DNA from: Hirsutella rhossiliensis
Lineage: Eukaryota > Ascomycota > Sordariomycetes > Hypocreales > Ophiocordycipitaceae
Assembly: GCF_020360975.1 (NCBI RefSeq)
Contig: NW_025408673.1
Span: 1,488,001-1,552,000, forward strand
Reading direction: 5' to 3'
Length of the DNA: 64,000 nt
Below, in pieces: positions 21,880 through 34,165 of the stretch. Under the pieces are notes generated by a model. The model made no database searches. It saw only the letters and a program-made list of their open reading frames with translations, and was not told where the DNA came from. The position numbers were made by a program, and so were the translations under genes. Every line of letters starts with the position of its first letter. Position 1 is the stretch's first letter.

Positions 21880-24800
21880 TACTTAGGAATAGAGGAGGCA
21901 ACGGATAAGTTAGGGACCTTAGAGAAGTAGTTAAACTAAAATAGCTAGGACTATTTAATAGTACTTATAGCATACTTCGAGACTTTCTTACCTAACTTAA
22001 GGCCTACTACCGGTTTTACCCTACTAAACTCTTAGACCTAGTCGAAAAGGTACTCTACGTAGGAAATTATTTATCTAGAACGGCACTCGCTTAGTTTAGA
22101 CCTATTATAAGGGACTTTCTCGATAACTAACTAGCGCGACGAGATAACGAAATAGATAAAGTCTTTACTAGTTTCTAAGGATTCGAAGAAGCTATTACGA
22201 AGGTATTTAGAATAATTAATAAGGAACGAGAAGCTAAATAAAAACTCCGAGAACTCCGATAAAGGATCTTAGTATCGGATTATACTACGAAGTTCCGTTA
22301 AGTTACCTTAAAGCTTAATTAGGACGACGAACCCCTTATATTACGATTCTATAACGGGCTTAAAGAAGAAGTTAAGGACGAGCTCTATAAGGAAAATCGA
22401 CCTAATAACCTCTTAGACTATATTGCTATAGTAGTACGAATCGACGATAGATAGTACGCGCGACGCTAAGAAAAGAAATAAGGAAGAGGAAACTAGAACC
22501 CTTCCTATAGGAATAACTTTAACCGACGCGCTAACTATAAAAAGAAGCGCGAAACTCCTATTACCTATGCCTATATAACTAACCTAGGTAGGATAGATCT
22601 AAATATAATATAGAAAGGTAAAGGAAAGTGTTTTAACTATAGGAAACTTAGATATTACTTTAAAGAATATAGATAACCTTATAAGGAGAAGAAAACCTAC
22701 TAGGCACTAGCCCTAGAAGGTAAGAAATATCTAAACGCTACTAATCGATAGGAACTAAAGTATAAACTCCTTAGTTAGACTATATACTACGACGATAAAT
22801 ATACTATATACTTAAGCGATAAAAATAGTACTAGATGGTTCCTAAAGCTACTAAAGAAGACCCTTATAATAATATAACGAAGGGATCCTAAAATATAGAA
22901 ATAAGTTAAATTCGTAGAACTAGAATACCCCTATCCTAAAGGAGTCTCCTAAGACTAGATTAAGAAAAACGGCAAACGATTCTAGGAAGATATACGAAAT
23001 AAAAATCGATAATAATAACGGGCAGTTTATAAATAATATAATAAAGAAGATATAGATATAGCCCTTATACTTACGAAACTTAGATAATAACCTAAAGAGG
23101 AATAACGAAGTATCGACGATATAAGCTCTAAAGAATAAGAAATACCTAGAGAAACGGAAGACGAGAACGAACTTATACTACTACCCTCGCTACTAAGGGA
23201 GAATACTACGATTAAAGAACACGCTCTATACTTCGAAGAATTTAAAGAAATACTTAAAATTAGAACCTAATAAATACCTTAAATTCTTATAGAAAACTAA
23301 TAAGCTATACTAATTCGATATTAACCGTTACTACGCGGAGGAGACTATACTATAGCTATCGCTATAGTCGATACCTTTATAGCTCTATAACGAGAATAGT
23401 AACTACGAGGAGAATTTAAAGACGATCTATAAATACTACTTACTTATAAGCACTATAAGTATATTTTATAGATATTATACGTTTACCTAGATTATATAAT
23501 ATACTTCTAGATAAAGGCATAATACAACGCCTTCCCGGTTAGGTTCGAGGGATAAGTACTTTCGAAACCCTACTTAGGCATAGAACTAAACTACTAGAAA
23601 ATCGATTAACGCTACCTAAACGACTAAGTTATATTATTAGAACCCGATTACGGCACGCTACTTAAATACCGTAATAATTACGGTTTATTAACGAGATATC
23701 TTTCGGAGATATATAAAATCTATAAATACGCTAAAATAGAAAAATAGTATAACGCTACTCGCTCTAAGATATCCGAACCCTTAATCTTTTAAAGACTTAC
23801 GTAATAAGTTAAATACGACGAAGAAGATTATAACGAATATATATACCCGAACTATAGAGTTTATAAATATAAAAAAGCATAAGTATAGTATAAACGATAT
23901 AATAGTATACTAAAAGATTATTAGTAATACGTACGAAGGCTATAAGCTATATTTAACTAAGGAAGAATTAATATAGAAATACTATATAAAAAATAAAAAG
24001 ATATAAAACGAAAACTTAACCTTTAGTATGAAAATAAATAGAATTGCAAAGTATAGTACGTAATTAACTATAAAGTAGTATAATATAAACGATATAGCGT
24101 CGAGAAATAAGAAATCTTTAATTAGCTATAAGAAATTAGTCTCTTAAGCCCCGATACGATACTACGCGATAAAAATATAAAGAAATAATATTAATAATAA
24201 ATTAAAGAAGAATACTTAAATAAAACGAATAAAAACTAAGTAAAAAATAAGGTACGCTATCTATAAAAGGGCTATAGACTAGCACGATATAATAAGATCT
24301 AAGGACCCTATATATAGCAACGGTAAGCTATAGCGACTAAATAGTATTAGATATCTAAATCGCGGGATATTACGTATATATACTTTTAGACTATAGCGCG
24401 ATAAGTAATTACGTTTTACTTAGAGTCGTTAATCGTTATTAACTTATATAGAGATATAAGATAGATCTATATAAACTTATAAATATCGAAGGAGAGGCCT
24501 TTAACTATAATAACGGAATTATTAATATAGAGATTAATTACCTCGATCTTAATATCTAGGGCTATAACGAATAAGTTAACTTCGATATTATAGATATTAA
24601 AGAATATAACCTTATATTAGGACTTCTATAGCTATAGGAGAGTAACCTACTAATTAACTAGAGAACTAGCTAGCTACGTTAGAACGAAGATATAAGTTTC
24701 TAGGACTAGTAGATTTAGGAGAAAGTAAAATTTTACGATAATTTAGCTACTAAATAAGATAAAAGGGATAACCGTTTAAGTAAATTATTACGGGCTTTAG

Positions 24801-27800
24801 CGATACGAACGAAAATAGTAACCGAACTAGCGGATATAATAAAATCGACTAATAAGACCTACGTACTAACTAATATAGCTATATAACCTAGCATCCGATA
24901 TAAATAGAATAAAGGATATAATACGAAGATCCGAAGAGTTATTGCTACTCTAAGGAAAGACCTTAAATAAATTAATAAAGAGCTTAAGTTAAGAGAAACT
25001 AGCTCTTAAAAGAAAGAATAAAGCCTATAAGATAAAATAAAGAATATCCCCTAGGAATACCGGAAATATAATAAACTCTTTAAGGAAGAACTTAAGATAG
25101 GGTTACCTAAATATAGTTAATAGGACCACGAAATTTATCTTAAGGATAGAATAACGCCGACGTTCTATAAAATCTATAACCTAAATAAAAAGCAACTATA
25201 AACGCTATGCGACTACCTCGACGAGAATCTATAAAAGGGATATATACGAATATTAATATCTAAAGTAGGCTATCTAGTTATATTTATTTTAAAGAAAAAT
25301 AGTAAGCTACGACTAGTTATCGACTATAGACGCTTAAACGATATTATAATAAAGGACCGAATACTATTACCGCTTATATCGGAACTATAAGATTAAGTAT
25401 ATAGTAAAAAATAGTTTATAGCCCTCGATCTTAAAAGCGCCTATAACTTAATACGTATAAAAAAAGGATACGAATAGATAATAGCCTTTAGAACGAAATT
25501 TAGACTATTTAAATATTTAGTAATACTATTTAGACTTATAAATATACTAGCTACCTTTTAATAGATAATTAATAATATCCTACGCGAATACTTAGATATC
25601 TTTATAGTAGTATACTTAGATAATATCTTAATCTTCTTAGACACCTTAGAAGAATATAAGGAATACGTCTATAAGGTACTCCGCGTACTTTAGAATACGA
25701 AGTTACTAGTTAAACTAAAGAAAAGTAAGTTCTATATATAGGAAGTAGACTTCCTTAGATATACGATCTTACTAAGAGAGATACGAATATAATAAGATAA
25801 GATTAACTTAGTTAAAAAATAGCTAACGCTAAAGAACGTTAAGGACGTATAAAGTTTCCTAGGATTTATAAATTACTACTAACGATTTATTAAAGATTTC
25901 GGAAAGATTATAGTACTACTATACGACTTAATAAAGAAGGAAAAAGGATTTATATAGGACGATAAAGCTAATAAAGCTTTTAAATATATTAAAACTACGA
26001 TTACGTAAGAACTAGTCTTAACTACCTTCGATCTAAAACGATAAATTAAACTTAAAACTAATATATTAGACTTTGCTCTAGGAGCATAAATCGGATAAAA
26101 AGATAATAAAGGAAGACTACGACCTATTATATTCTATTCGAAGAAGCTATATAGCGTAGAACTTAATTACCCTATCTACGATAAAGAATTCCTCGTAATT
26201 ATCTAAGCTTTTAAGGAATTTCGATACTACCTTCTCGGAAGTAAGTATAAAGTTAAGGTCTATATAGATTATAAGAATATCTTATATTTTATAACGACGT
26301 AATAGTTAAACGGACGATAGATCCGATAGGCCGAATATTTATTAGAATTCGACTATAAAATAATCTATAGAAAAGGAATAGAAAACGGTCGAGCTAATAC
26401 CCTTAGTCGATAAAGTAACTATAATATAAGAGCACCTATAGCGAAAGGATAGCTCCTAGAAATTAACGAAAACGGGAACTACTAGTAATAATAGCTAAAT
26501 ATAATATTTAAAGTATAACCTAACGACTCGACTTACTAAAAGATCCTAAAATAGATAAAAGAATATAAAGCACCGAACGGATATAATATAGGATATTTAG
26601 AAGTTCTAATATATAAAAATAAAATATAGATACTACTAGAATTATAAGATAAAGTTATATAAGATATATATAAATATCTAATATATAGATACTAGGGAAT
26701 CCGAAGAATAATAGAACGGATTAAATAATAATATAACTTCCTATAGCTTAAAGAAGCAGTACGATAAGTTATTAAAGAATATAAACTTTACGTACGAAGT
26801 AAAGCTAGATAATATAAACTATATAGAGAATTATAACCGCTACTAGTATTAGAGAAACTATAGGATTTAATAGCTTTTAACTATATTATAAAGCTACTAC
26901 CGTTAAAAGAACCTATAACTAATATTAAGTACGATAGTATATTCGTTATTACCGATAGATTAACGAAGTATAGATACCTTTTACCGTATAAAGAAGTAAG
27001 TAATACGGAAGAGCTAGTATATATATTCCTACGAATAATTATTAGTAATTACGGACTACTAAACGAGATTATCTCTAATAGAGGAAGTATATTTATAGCT
27101 AAGTTTTAGCAAGCTCTTATAGTATAATTAGGGACGAAATATAAGCTTAGTATAGCTTATTACCTATAAATAGATAGATAAATAGAACGACTTAACTAAA
27201 CGCTTAAATAATATTTACGATACTATATTAGCTACGAATAAAACGATTAGGTTAAATAGCTACTAATAGCGTAACTAGCTTATAATAGCTTAGTTACGGA
27301 AATAACTAAGCTCTTACTAGTATACGCTAATTACGGATATAACCTAGAAGTATTTAAGGTTACTTAATAAAGACTATAAGTAGAACGAGCGATACTATAA
27401 GTAGATTAGCTACGAAAATTATATAAAGAAATATAATAAGAAATTAATTCGTTAGAGAACGAATATCTACTTACTATAATCGGAAAAGATTATAAGGACT
27501 AATCTTTTAAGAGGGAGATATAGTTTACCTCGTATAATAAAATATTAAAATAAAACGACTAAATAATAAATTAGATTTTAAGAAACTTAGACCGTTTAAG
27601 GTTAAGGAAACTATTTTAAAAGTTAACTACGAACTTTCGCTACTAATAATAATACGGATATACCTAATATTTTATATCTTATTATTAAAACTAGCGCTAC
27701 GAAACGCTAAACTATAGGAAAAAATTAAAGTCGACGACGATTAAGAATATAAAGTAGAATAAATACTAGATATAAGAAAACAAGGTTAGTAATAAGAATA

Positions 27801-27890
27801 CCTTATTAAGTAGAAGGGATATAGACTAGAGGAAAATACCTAGGAACTACTTAAGCACTTAACCTACTATAGTTCTCTACTTCGATAGTT
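21880..27890 (+). pseudogene. Gypsy-I gag-pol polyprotein with C-terminal chromodomain
   Basis: The gag knuckle at 22628-22670 reads KCFNYRKLRYYFKEYRQ (former C-x2-C-x4-H-x4-C). Protease is near 24380-24640 (LDYSAISNYV, former DSGA; ILGLLQLQ). RT is at about 25230-25800 with KLRLVIDYRRLN and YLDN at 25613-25624 (former YLDD). RNase H is at about 26040-26420 (TNILDFALGAQIG). Integrase spans about 26650-27450, with ITDRLTK, SNRGSIF and QIDRQIERLNQTLKQYL marking the three catalytic acidic positions. A chromodomain lies at about 27740-27880 (EYKVE-ILDIRK ... EYLIK-KGY). Interruptions are TAA/TAG from CAA, CAG and TGG. Chromodomains steer integration into H3K9-methylated chromatin, which fits the nested layout. 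Confidence 0.85.
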
Positions 27891-27976
27891 CTACTAGTAA
27901 AATCTACCCTAGGCATCGTAAAATCGCCTAACGAACTAATAGCATTCTAATTAATTATATTAAATCTACCTATAGA

Positions 27977-28387
27977 CTAAACATCGACCACCGCTTTAGA
28001 TTCTTAGCGCTTAGCCTCGTTAAGGTTATCTAAGGAATAAAGGCCCTAATAGACTATCTCGGTACCCTTTATCTTTAGCTAGCGCTTTTAACGGTAAAGC
28101 CGCGCTAAACGAGCTAAGGCTTCGTTTAGGTCGGCTTAAGCTTTTAATATTCGCTCCTTAGTAATTTCTTCTTCTTTATCTAATCGATCGGACTCTAGAT
28201 TTATTCGGGATACTAGGAAACACGTTAGCTATAAATAATAGGTAGGACAACGAAGTCACCTACGAGAGCTAATCGCTACGCCCGACGTATCGTAGGAACG
28301 ACCCCGCCGTATATATTCGGTATACTTAGAAGATTTCTCTAGTATTTTATAGCGGAAGCCGCGCGACGAATAGAAAGAACACGGCAT
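27977..28387 (-). pseudogene. Antisense Zn2Cys6-type frame of Gypsy-I
   Basis: A minus-strand frame of 137 codons begins ATG at 28387 and ends TAG at 27977. It starts MPCSFYSSRGFRYKILEKSS. Restoring TAT to TGT at five Tyr positions gives C-x2-C-x6-C-x8-C-x2-C-x6-C, the spacing of fungal GAL4-type binuclear clusters. A Leu/Arg/Glu-rich, probably coiled-coil tail follows (NEALARLARLYR). In-frame stops (TGA from CGA, TAA/TAG from CAA/CAG) are RIP products. Gypsy-II and Gypsy-III have the same arrangement at the same place. A short DNA-binding or regulatory protein made against the sense of pol is inferred; its role is unknown. Confidence 0.6.
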
Positions 28388-28613
28388 AACGTCGAAACTA
28401 AGACGATTAATAGACTTAGCTAAACGAATGCGCTTAAGGGTCTTACGAGAACGACCCTTTAACACGCGACTAGATATACTATTAGCAGTATATCCTAAGG
28501 GATAGAAAGGACGAAACGGGGAATATATATACGCGCGATAAAGGTATATTTATATACGGCGGCTAAGGCAGCAGCAGGTCTTACGGATAAGACTAAAAGG
28601 AGGGGAGATATCG

Positions 28614-29083
28614 TATTACGACTATAGTTAGCGGGCCGTAGGAGAGCCGGCCACGTTTACGTAATAAGGCGGCTTAGAATCATAGTCGGGACGAGAAGTT
28701 ACTTAGGCTTAGCTTACCTAGAGCGTACGTAAGCTAAGTAAGCCTTATATAGATAGATTACTATTTAAGAGTATAGCTTACGAGTGAGCTATAGTAAGCC
28801 ACGAAGGGGATCACGGCTAGGACCGTAATCTAAGGATAGTCTCTATAGGTATATATAGCTACCTACTTTCACTCCTTTAGATAGATAGCTCTCTAGCTTT
28901 TAATATAGATCTTTATTACGATTCTATCTCTAATTCTAATTACCTAGTTATAGTCTACGGTCTACGACCTCCGACTTATTACTAACGTAATATACTTATT
29001 ATTGCTTAGACCACGCCCTATTATATCTGCTAATATAAACCCCGCGATAGGTTTATCCCTTAGGAATAATACCGGTCGTTATA
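28614..29083 (+). repeat. Gypsy-I 3' LTR (470 bp)
   Basis: Same length and ends as the 5' LTR. It differs by scattered C/T and G/A changes and is followed by the target duplication TAAAG. Confidence 0.9.
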
Positions 29084-29845
29084 TAAAGGAGCTAAAAGAA
29101 AGGAACTTACTTAGGGATAAGGCCTTAGCGCTTAAGGGCGCGGAGATTACGGTAAGCGGCGGCGGCGGCGGTAAGGCGCTTCTTAGTAGCCCCCTATACC
29201 TACCTATATACGCTAGCTTTTTAAGCCGACGCTATAGTAAGTAAGATAGAAGGCGCCGCCTTATAAGCGTAGCTAGTACGCGCGTATTAATAATAACTAC
29301 CGCTATAGCGGCGCTTAACTTAGTTAGCGTAGGGGAGCTCCTATAACGTATACTATATATAAGTAGCCGCGTAAGTAGCTCTAGCTTATACTTAGCGCTT
29401 ATACTTTAAGAAGTTAGCGGAAAATAGCTACTATACTTATTAAGTAGTAGACTTATAGGGGTAGTAAAGGTAGAGGTAGGGGTAGAGGGGCTAGGCGTTA
29501 TAGGTAGTAGCGGGGACGGCGTCGTTACTTAGAAGGGTAATATAAGGGCGGCTAGCGTAGTAAAAGTAAAGGCGGCGGTAGTAGGCGCTGTCGCGGGGGC
29601 GTAGGTAGGAGTAGTAGTAGCGGCGGAGCTATCGTCGGCCGTGCTTAGTATAGCGTCGATAAATAACTCTATACGCTCTAAGAAGAAGGAGGCGGGGGAG
29701 GGGGAGGTAGATATATCTATCGCGGAAGTTAGTATTATAAATTATAGCCTCTTACTCTATAAAGTAAGGAACTTACTAGTTAAAGTTATTATTATTAAGG
29801 CTATTATTACTACTATAGCTATTACTATAAATATATATTAATAAA
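29084..29845 (-). pseudogene. 5' half of the frame split by Gypsy-I
   Basis: On the minus strand this reads as a Thr/Pro/Ala/Ser-rich protein (for example ATTTPTYAPATAPTTAAF near 29620-29570) with a proline run near 29160 encoded by a GCC/GGC repeat. It has only about three in-frame stops, all TAA/TAG. It continues in frame into 21251-20984 across the Gypsy-I insertion. On the plus strand a frame with stops only at TAA/TAG also runs through (ELKERNLLRDKALALKGAE near 29090), so both strands look coding and one is a shadow. Base composition is richer in G+C than the neighbouring elements. By position it may be the antisense accessory gene of Gypsy-B, but no cysteine cluster was found. Confidence 0.4.
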
Positions 29846-30765
29846 GTAGCTTATATAGCTATAAATAAACTAATACCTTAAGTAAAGCGGAACTTACTTA
29901 TTACTACTACTACTATAGTTAAAAAAGAAAGAGAAGGAAGGGAAGGAGGAAAAGGGGGATACCGCTTTATATACCCTTAAGTAAAGGAAGCTACTTAAGG
30001 CTAAGAAGATAGGTAACTTAAGGCTTATATAGGTTTAGGCCGGCCGCTAGCTACTTAAGGGTATATATAATAGGTTATGCCTTTATTTAAACGGCTAGCC
30101 GGCTAATAAGTATAGAGCTTAGTTCTAGCCGCTTAAGCTAATAAGCGCGGGGATAATAAGGCTAGTAAGGCTAGTATAATTAACGGGAAAGGGTAGGGTA
30201 AAGCTAGTAGTATAGGCCTAATAGTATAGAAGCTATTAATTAAGTAGCGCCGCGCTATACTTAAGGGAGGGTATTATATAAAAGTCTTTAACTATTATAG
30301 GTTATAAGCTTAAGCTATAGCCTAAGCTATATAGTTATATATAGAGGGCTAGATCTTATATATATATATATAGGCTAGCCGCGTATAAGAGAGCTCTATA
30401 TAGCTTATTAATATTATCTTATAGATAGTACCTATATATATACCTTTATTTACTTTATAATAAGGCTTAAGTATAAAATAAACTAATAATATTATTTAAC
30501 TAGTATATTATAATATATTATAAGGATTATTTATTAAAAAGAGAGAGGAGGCTATAATACTAGCTTTATAGCCTTAGCTATATATATAACTATATATATA
30601 AGCTAGCTAAATAAGTATAATAAACTAATACTATTTTTATATATATAATAATTATTTTAAAAAGTATAATAGTAAGTTATACGATTAGCTTAGTAGATTA
30701 TATAAGATATATATAAGTAAAATTAGTCTTTAAGCCTACGTTTATAAAATTTATAGAGCTAATAC
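29846..30765. other. Gap: no gene recognised
   Basis: AT-rich, RIP-affected sequence with short purine-rich runs (29926-29960) and TA-repeat tracts (30360-30380). It should contain the remaining 3' end of Gypsy-B, but with no 5' LTR to compare I could not define a 3' LTR. No frame longer than about 60 codons is convincing. Confidence 0.5.
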
Positions 30766-31174
30766 TATCGCAAAGTATAGCTTAATTTTATAGTTCTTAG
30801 AGATATCCTTTAATAAGAGGGACTAAGGAAGCTAAAAAATAGGTTTTAAAGAAAGAGCTAAAAGGAGGTATAAAAGGGAAGGTAAGGGTATAAGGGGATA
30901 TAAAAGTAGCGATAGCTTCTTATAAAGGTAGTAAGAGATAAGATAAATATACTAGTAATAGCTAGAAAGGAAGGGAAAAACTAATAAAGAGCTTAGTAGT
31001 TAAAAGGATATTAATAGCTTCTTTAAGTAGGATCTTTTTTATTAATTAAGATACTAAATAAGTATAAAGAAGGGCGTTAAATAAAAGAAAAAAGGATAAT
31101 TAAGGAAATATAATAATTACTCCCTTACCTTTATTACTACCCTTATAAGAATTAAATCTCTTTACTTTACTTAT
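30766..31174 (+). repeat. Truncated Copia-family LTR, heavily RIP-mutated
   Basis: Begins TATCGCAAAGTATAGC and follows the family LTR (compare 34166-34650) up to about TTTACTTTACTTAT at 31174. The last 60 to 70 bases are missing and no Copia coding sequence adjoins it. It is therefore a remnant, either a solo LTR that lost its end or a fragment. Confidence 0.75.
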
Positions 31175-31316
31175 TATAAGGAACGGTATTCCTACTATAA
31201 ATAAAGTAGCTATAATATACTCTCCCGATTATATAAGCTAATAAGTAGTATATTAATTATAAATAAAACCTTATCCTATAGAGCAAGAATCGCTCGTTAT
31301 TTTGCATGTTATTATA

Positions 31317-31606
31317 TATTAAACGGGTTGCCGGTTATCGTATAATCGGGAATCGAAGGAATATAGCTAGCTTAGAATACTAGCTAAGACCTCTTAAGAA
31401 CACCGGCACGACTAACCTCCTCTAAACACGAATATTAGTGGAACTAAGACACTTCTAGATTCACTCGAGGTATCACGGAATTCCCTAGTCTTAGGGCTAT
31501 ACGGCAGCCTAAATCTAGTCCCGAAAGGCTCTTCCGTTTAGCTACAATTGTCTATATAAGACAGCATGTCTGCTAGTAGATAGAGATAGAATAATTAACT
31601 TTAACA
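31317..31606 (+). repeat. Putative Copia-V 5' LTR
   Basis: Starts TGTTATTATA and ends CTTTAACA, giving TGTTA...TAACA-type ends, with a TATA-like box TCTATATAAG near 31550. Only one copy is present, so the limits cannot be confirmed. Confidence 0.4.
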
Positions 31607-31920
31607 CCTCTTCTATATACTAATACACTACTAATAAATTCCGTTAAAAATCCTACCTTATACTCCTTCTTCCCCTCTATTACTTAGTCTTACGTGATTC
31701 CTTGATTTCCTAAAATTCCGCTTTTGCTTATATACCTTAAGAGGTTATAAGCCCGGCTTACTCCTTTTAAAGCCGGGAAATCAACTACTTATACCTTTAA
31801 AATTCCTCGTCGAAATATTTAAAATTCCTTTCGAAATTACCCCTAACTTCTTTTACCTTTCTACGCTCTTAAACTCCCGTCTAGACTTCTCCATCCCTAC
31901 GAACGAAATAATACCGAATT

Positions 31921-32725
31921 TATATAAAATAGGTAGATAGAAAGAATACGAATTTACTAGACTTAAGGGAAATTTAAATTATACCTTATAGACTACGAGG
32001 ATAGAAGCTATCCTTATAAAAGAAAAGCTTATTGCTGCTCTAGAGCAAGCAAATTATATATAGACTATAGAGGCTTTATCTATAATATTCCTTTAAGTCG
32101 AAGATAGTCCCTTAATATAAATTCGGCATCTAAAAAATACTAAAGAAGCGTGGGATGAGCTTAAAAAGCTATATAATCCGTCGAACTTTTCGTCGAATTA
32201 TCTGCTTATTAAGCAGCTCTTTAATCTTAGTCCCTCGGACTCTAATTTAGAGAAATACCTTTATAAGGTAAAGGAAATCTACGAGGATTTGAAATCCCGT
32301 AATATAGAAATTCTAGAAGTTATTCTTATAGCATGGATTCTTAATTGCCTTAATAAGGAATTTAGAAGCTATATTATAAATATTATATAGAGCCTTAGGT
32401 ATAATTCTACGGCGTTTACCCTCGAAACCCTTACAGCTAGTCTTTTAGACGAAGCTAGAAGAATAGAGGATATAGACGAATCTTTAAAGAAAACCTTCTT
32501 AATACGAAGGAAGCCTTAGAAATCCTATAGAAATTCTATAGATACTCCTTATTATAAGGAATGCAAAACACCAGGGCATTTTATAGTAAATTGCTATAAA
32601 TTATACCTAAATAAGGCTCCCGCTTATTAGGTATTAAATAAAGGAAAAAGGAACGATAGGACTCGAATTTCTAAGAAGAGAAAATCTTCTTCTTCTTCTT
32701 CTAGGAAGAAATCCTTCTAGTAGCA
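31921..32725 (+). pseudogene. Copia-V gag (UBN2-type)
   Basis: The frame reads TKEAWDELKKLYNPSN at about 32130-32180, the signature of Copia gag (UBN2) proteins. It then runs through DEARRIED to a nucleic-acid knuckle at 32550-32593, YKECKTPGHFIVNC (C-x2-C-x4-H-x4-C with the first Cys turned to Tyr). A Ser-rich run (SSSSSS) follows near 32690. Stops are few and all TAG/TAA. Gag forms the particle that packages element RNA. Confidence 0.75.
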
Positions 32726-32925
32726 TTTCTACTACTAATAAAGAAGGAAGGCTCGACCCCTATATAAACGTCTAAGGATTTAGAGGTAATTTTAACCTCT
32801 ATAAATACCCCTATAGTAAAAGCTAATAAAGACTCTCTTTTAGGACCTCTAAAAGCCTCGATTCTTAGAATAAAGGAATTAGTCTTAAAGGTAAGAGAAG
32901 GAGGATTTCCTAGTTATAAGAATAA

Positions 32926-33654
32926 AAGGATCTTTGATTTTATATATAATACCGGAGCTACTAGGTATATAGTATCTAATAAGAATTTCCTTATTAACTA
33001 TAAAGAAATTAAGTCTAAAGTTTACTAGGGAAAGCTTCCTTTATATTAGTAAAAGGAAAAGGGACTTAGTATTTAAGTTCCTATATAGTAGAAAAGGTAT
33101 ATCCTTCGAGACTGCTTTTATATACCCGAATTAAGGGTAAATATACTATCCTAATCTTATTTTAATAATACCTATGCCTTAATAGGAGGAAATAAAGTCC
33201 TTTATTAGATAATAAGGCTAAGGTCCTTACTAAAGGATTTCTTAGAAATAAATTATATTATATTCCTATAGAACCTTTATTAGAAAGCTAATTAATCCTT
33301 ATTACGTCTTTAAAAGCAAAGGATATAGATTTTTATACTTAGCACTTACGCTTAGGGTATATAAATAGTAGGGCTATTTTAGAAATATTAAAAAGATATA
33401 ATAAGGATATAAAAATGCCTTTAGAAGACGAAAATAAAATAAGGCAATGCGAAATATATATTAGAGCTAAAGCAACGAATAAGGTTAATAAATAACCTTC
33501 GTATAAGTCTTATTCTTATTTAGAAAAAATAGTATTAGATATTTAGGGGCTAATTAAAGTGCCTACTTATAATAAATATTACTATTATATTTCTTTCCTA
33601 GACGTAGGAACCTAATATCTAGAAATATACCTTCTTTAAAAAAAGGGAGAAGCT
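32926..33654 (+). pseudogene. Copia-V protease and N-terminal integrase, truncated
   Basis: Protease is marked by FIYNTGATRYIVSN at about 32937-32985 (former DTGATxHI; Asp to Asn by RIP). The integrase zinc region follows at about 33330-33480 (HLRLGYINSRAI ... CEIYIRAKATNK, former HHCC). The first catalytic Asp region is LEKIVLDI near 33525 and the second is SFLDVGT near 33595. The frame then ends at the junction with Gypsy-III, so no RT is present. Confidence 0.7.
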
Positions 33655-34165
33655 ATACTATTATATAACTTAATAAAAAAGGAAAAAGGATTTATATACA
33701 ACGATAAAGCTAATAAAGCTTTTAAATATATTAAGATAATAATTATATAAGAATAAGTTTTAACTACCTTTAATTTAAAATAATAAATCGAACTTAAAAC
33801 TAATATATTAAACCTTACTTTAGGAGTATAAATCGGATAAAAAGATAATAAAGGAAGACTATAATTAATTATATTTTATTCGAAGAAGCTATATAGTATA
33901 TAACTTAATTACCTTTATTTATAAAAAAGAATTCCTTATAATTATTTAAGCTTTTAAGGAATTTTAATACTACTTTCTTAAAAGTAAATATAAATTTAAG
34001 ATTTATATAGGTTATAAGAATATCTTATATTTTATAACGATATAATAATTAAATAGATAATAGATTTAATAGGCTAAATATTTATTAGAATTTAACTATA
34101 AATTAATCTATAAAAAAGAAATAGAAAACGGTTAAGCTAATACCCTTAGTTAATAAAGCGACTAT
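33655..34165 (+). pseudogene. Gypsy-III part A: end of RT and RNase H
   Basis: Matches Gypsy-I at about 25915-26420 (LIKKEKGFIY ... ENG-ANTLS). It ends in the duplicated target ACTAT (34161-34165) where Copia-III entered. The element continues at 54580. The 5' part (LTR, gag, protease, most of RT) is missing at the junction with Copia-V. Confidence 0.8.

Larger units (their letters stand above)
21252..29083 (+). mobile_element. Gypsy-I: complete chromovirus-type LTR retrotransposon
   Basis: A 7832-bp Ty3/Gypsy element with two 470-bp LTRs and a 5-bp target duplication TAAAG (21247-21251 and 29084-29088). Inside, in order, are gag with a CCHC knuckle, protease, RT, RNase H, integrase, a C-terminal chromodomain, and then an antisense Zn2Cys6-type frame before the 3' LTR. 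It is inserted in the region downstream of Gypsy-B pol. RIP has closed all frames. Gypsy-II and Gypsy-III belong to the same family by pol, but their LTRs differ from this one in the 5' half. Confidence 0.9.
31317..33654 (+). mobile_element. Copia-V: 5' half of a second Copia family, truncated
   Basis: A Copia element unrelated in sequence to Copia-I to IV. It has a leader or LTR with TATA-like promoter sequence, gag with a CCHC knuckle, protease, and the start of integrase. It stops abruptly near 33654, where Gypsy-III sequence begins in the middle of its own RT/RNase H. RIP damage is lighter than in neighbours (TGG, CA and TG survive in gag), so it is younger or was less exposed. The missing RT and 3' LTR, plus the missing 5' half of Gypsy-III, suggest one deletion or recombination joined two broken elements. 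Confidence 0.7.

Noticed and set aside
29158..29175. GGC trinucleotide run as a regulatory repeat
   Set aside because: It is short and explained as a proline or glycine run in a once-coding frame.
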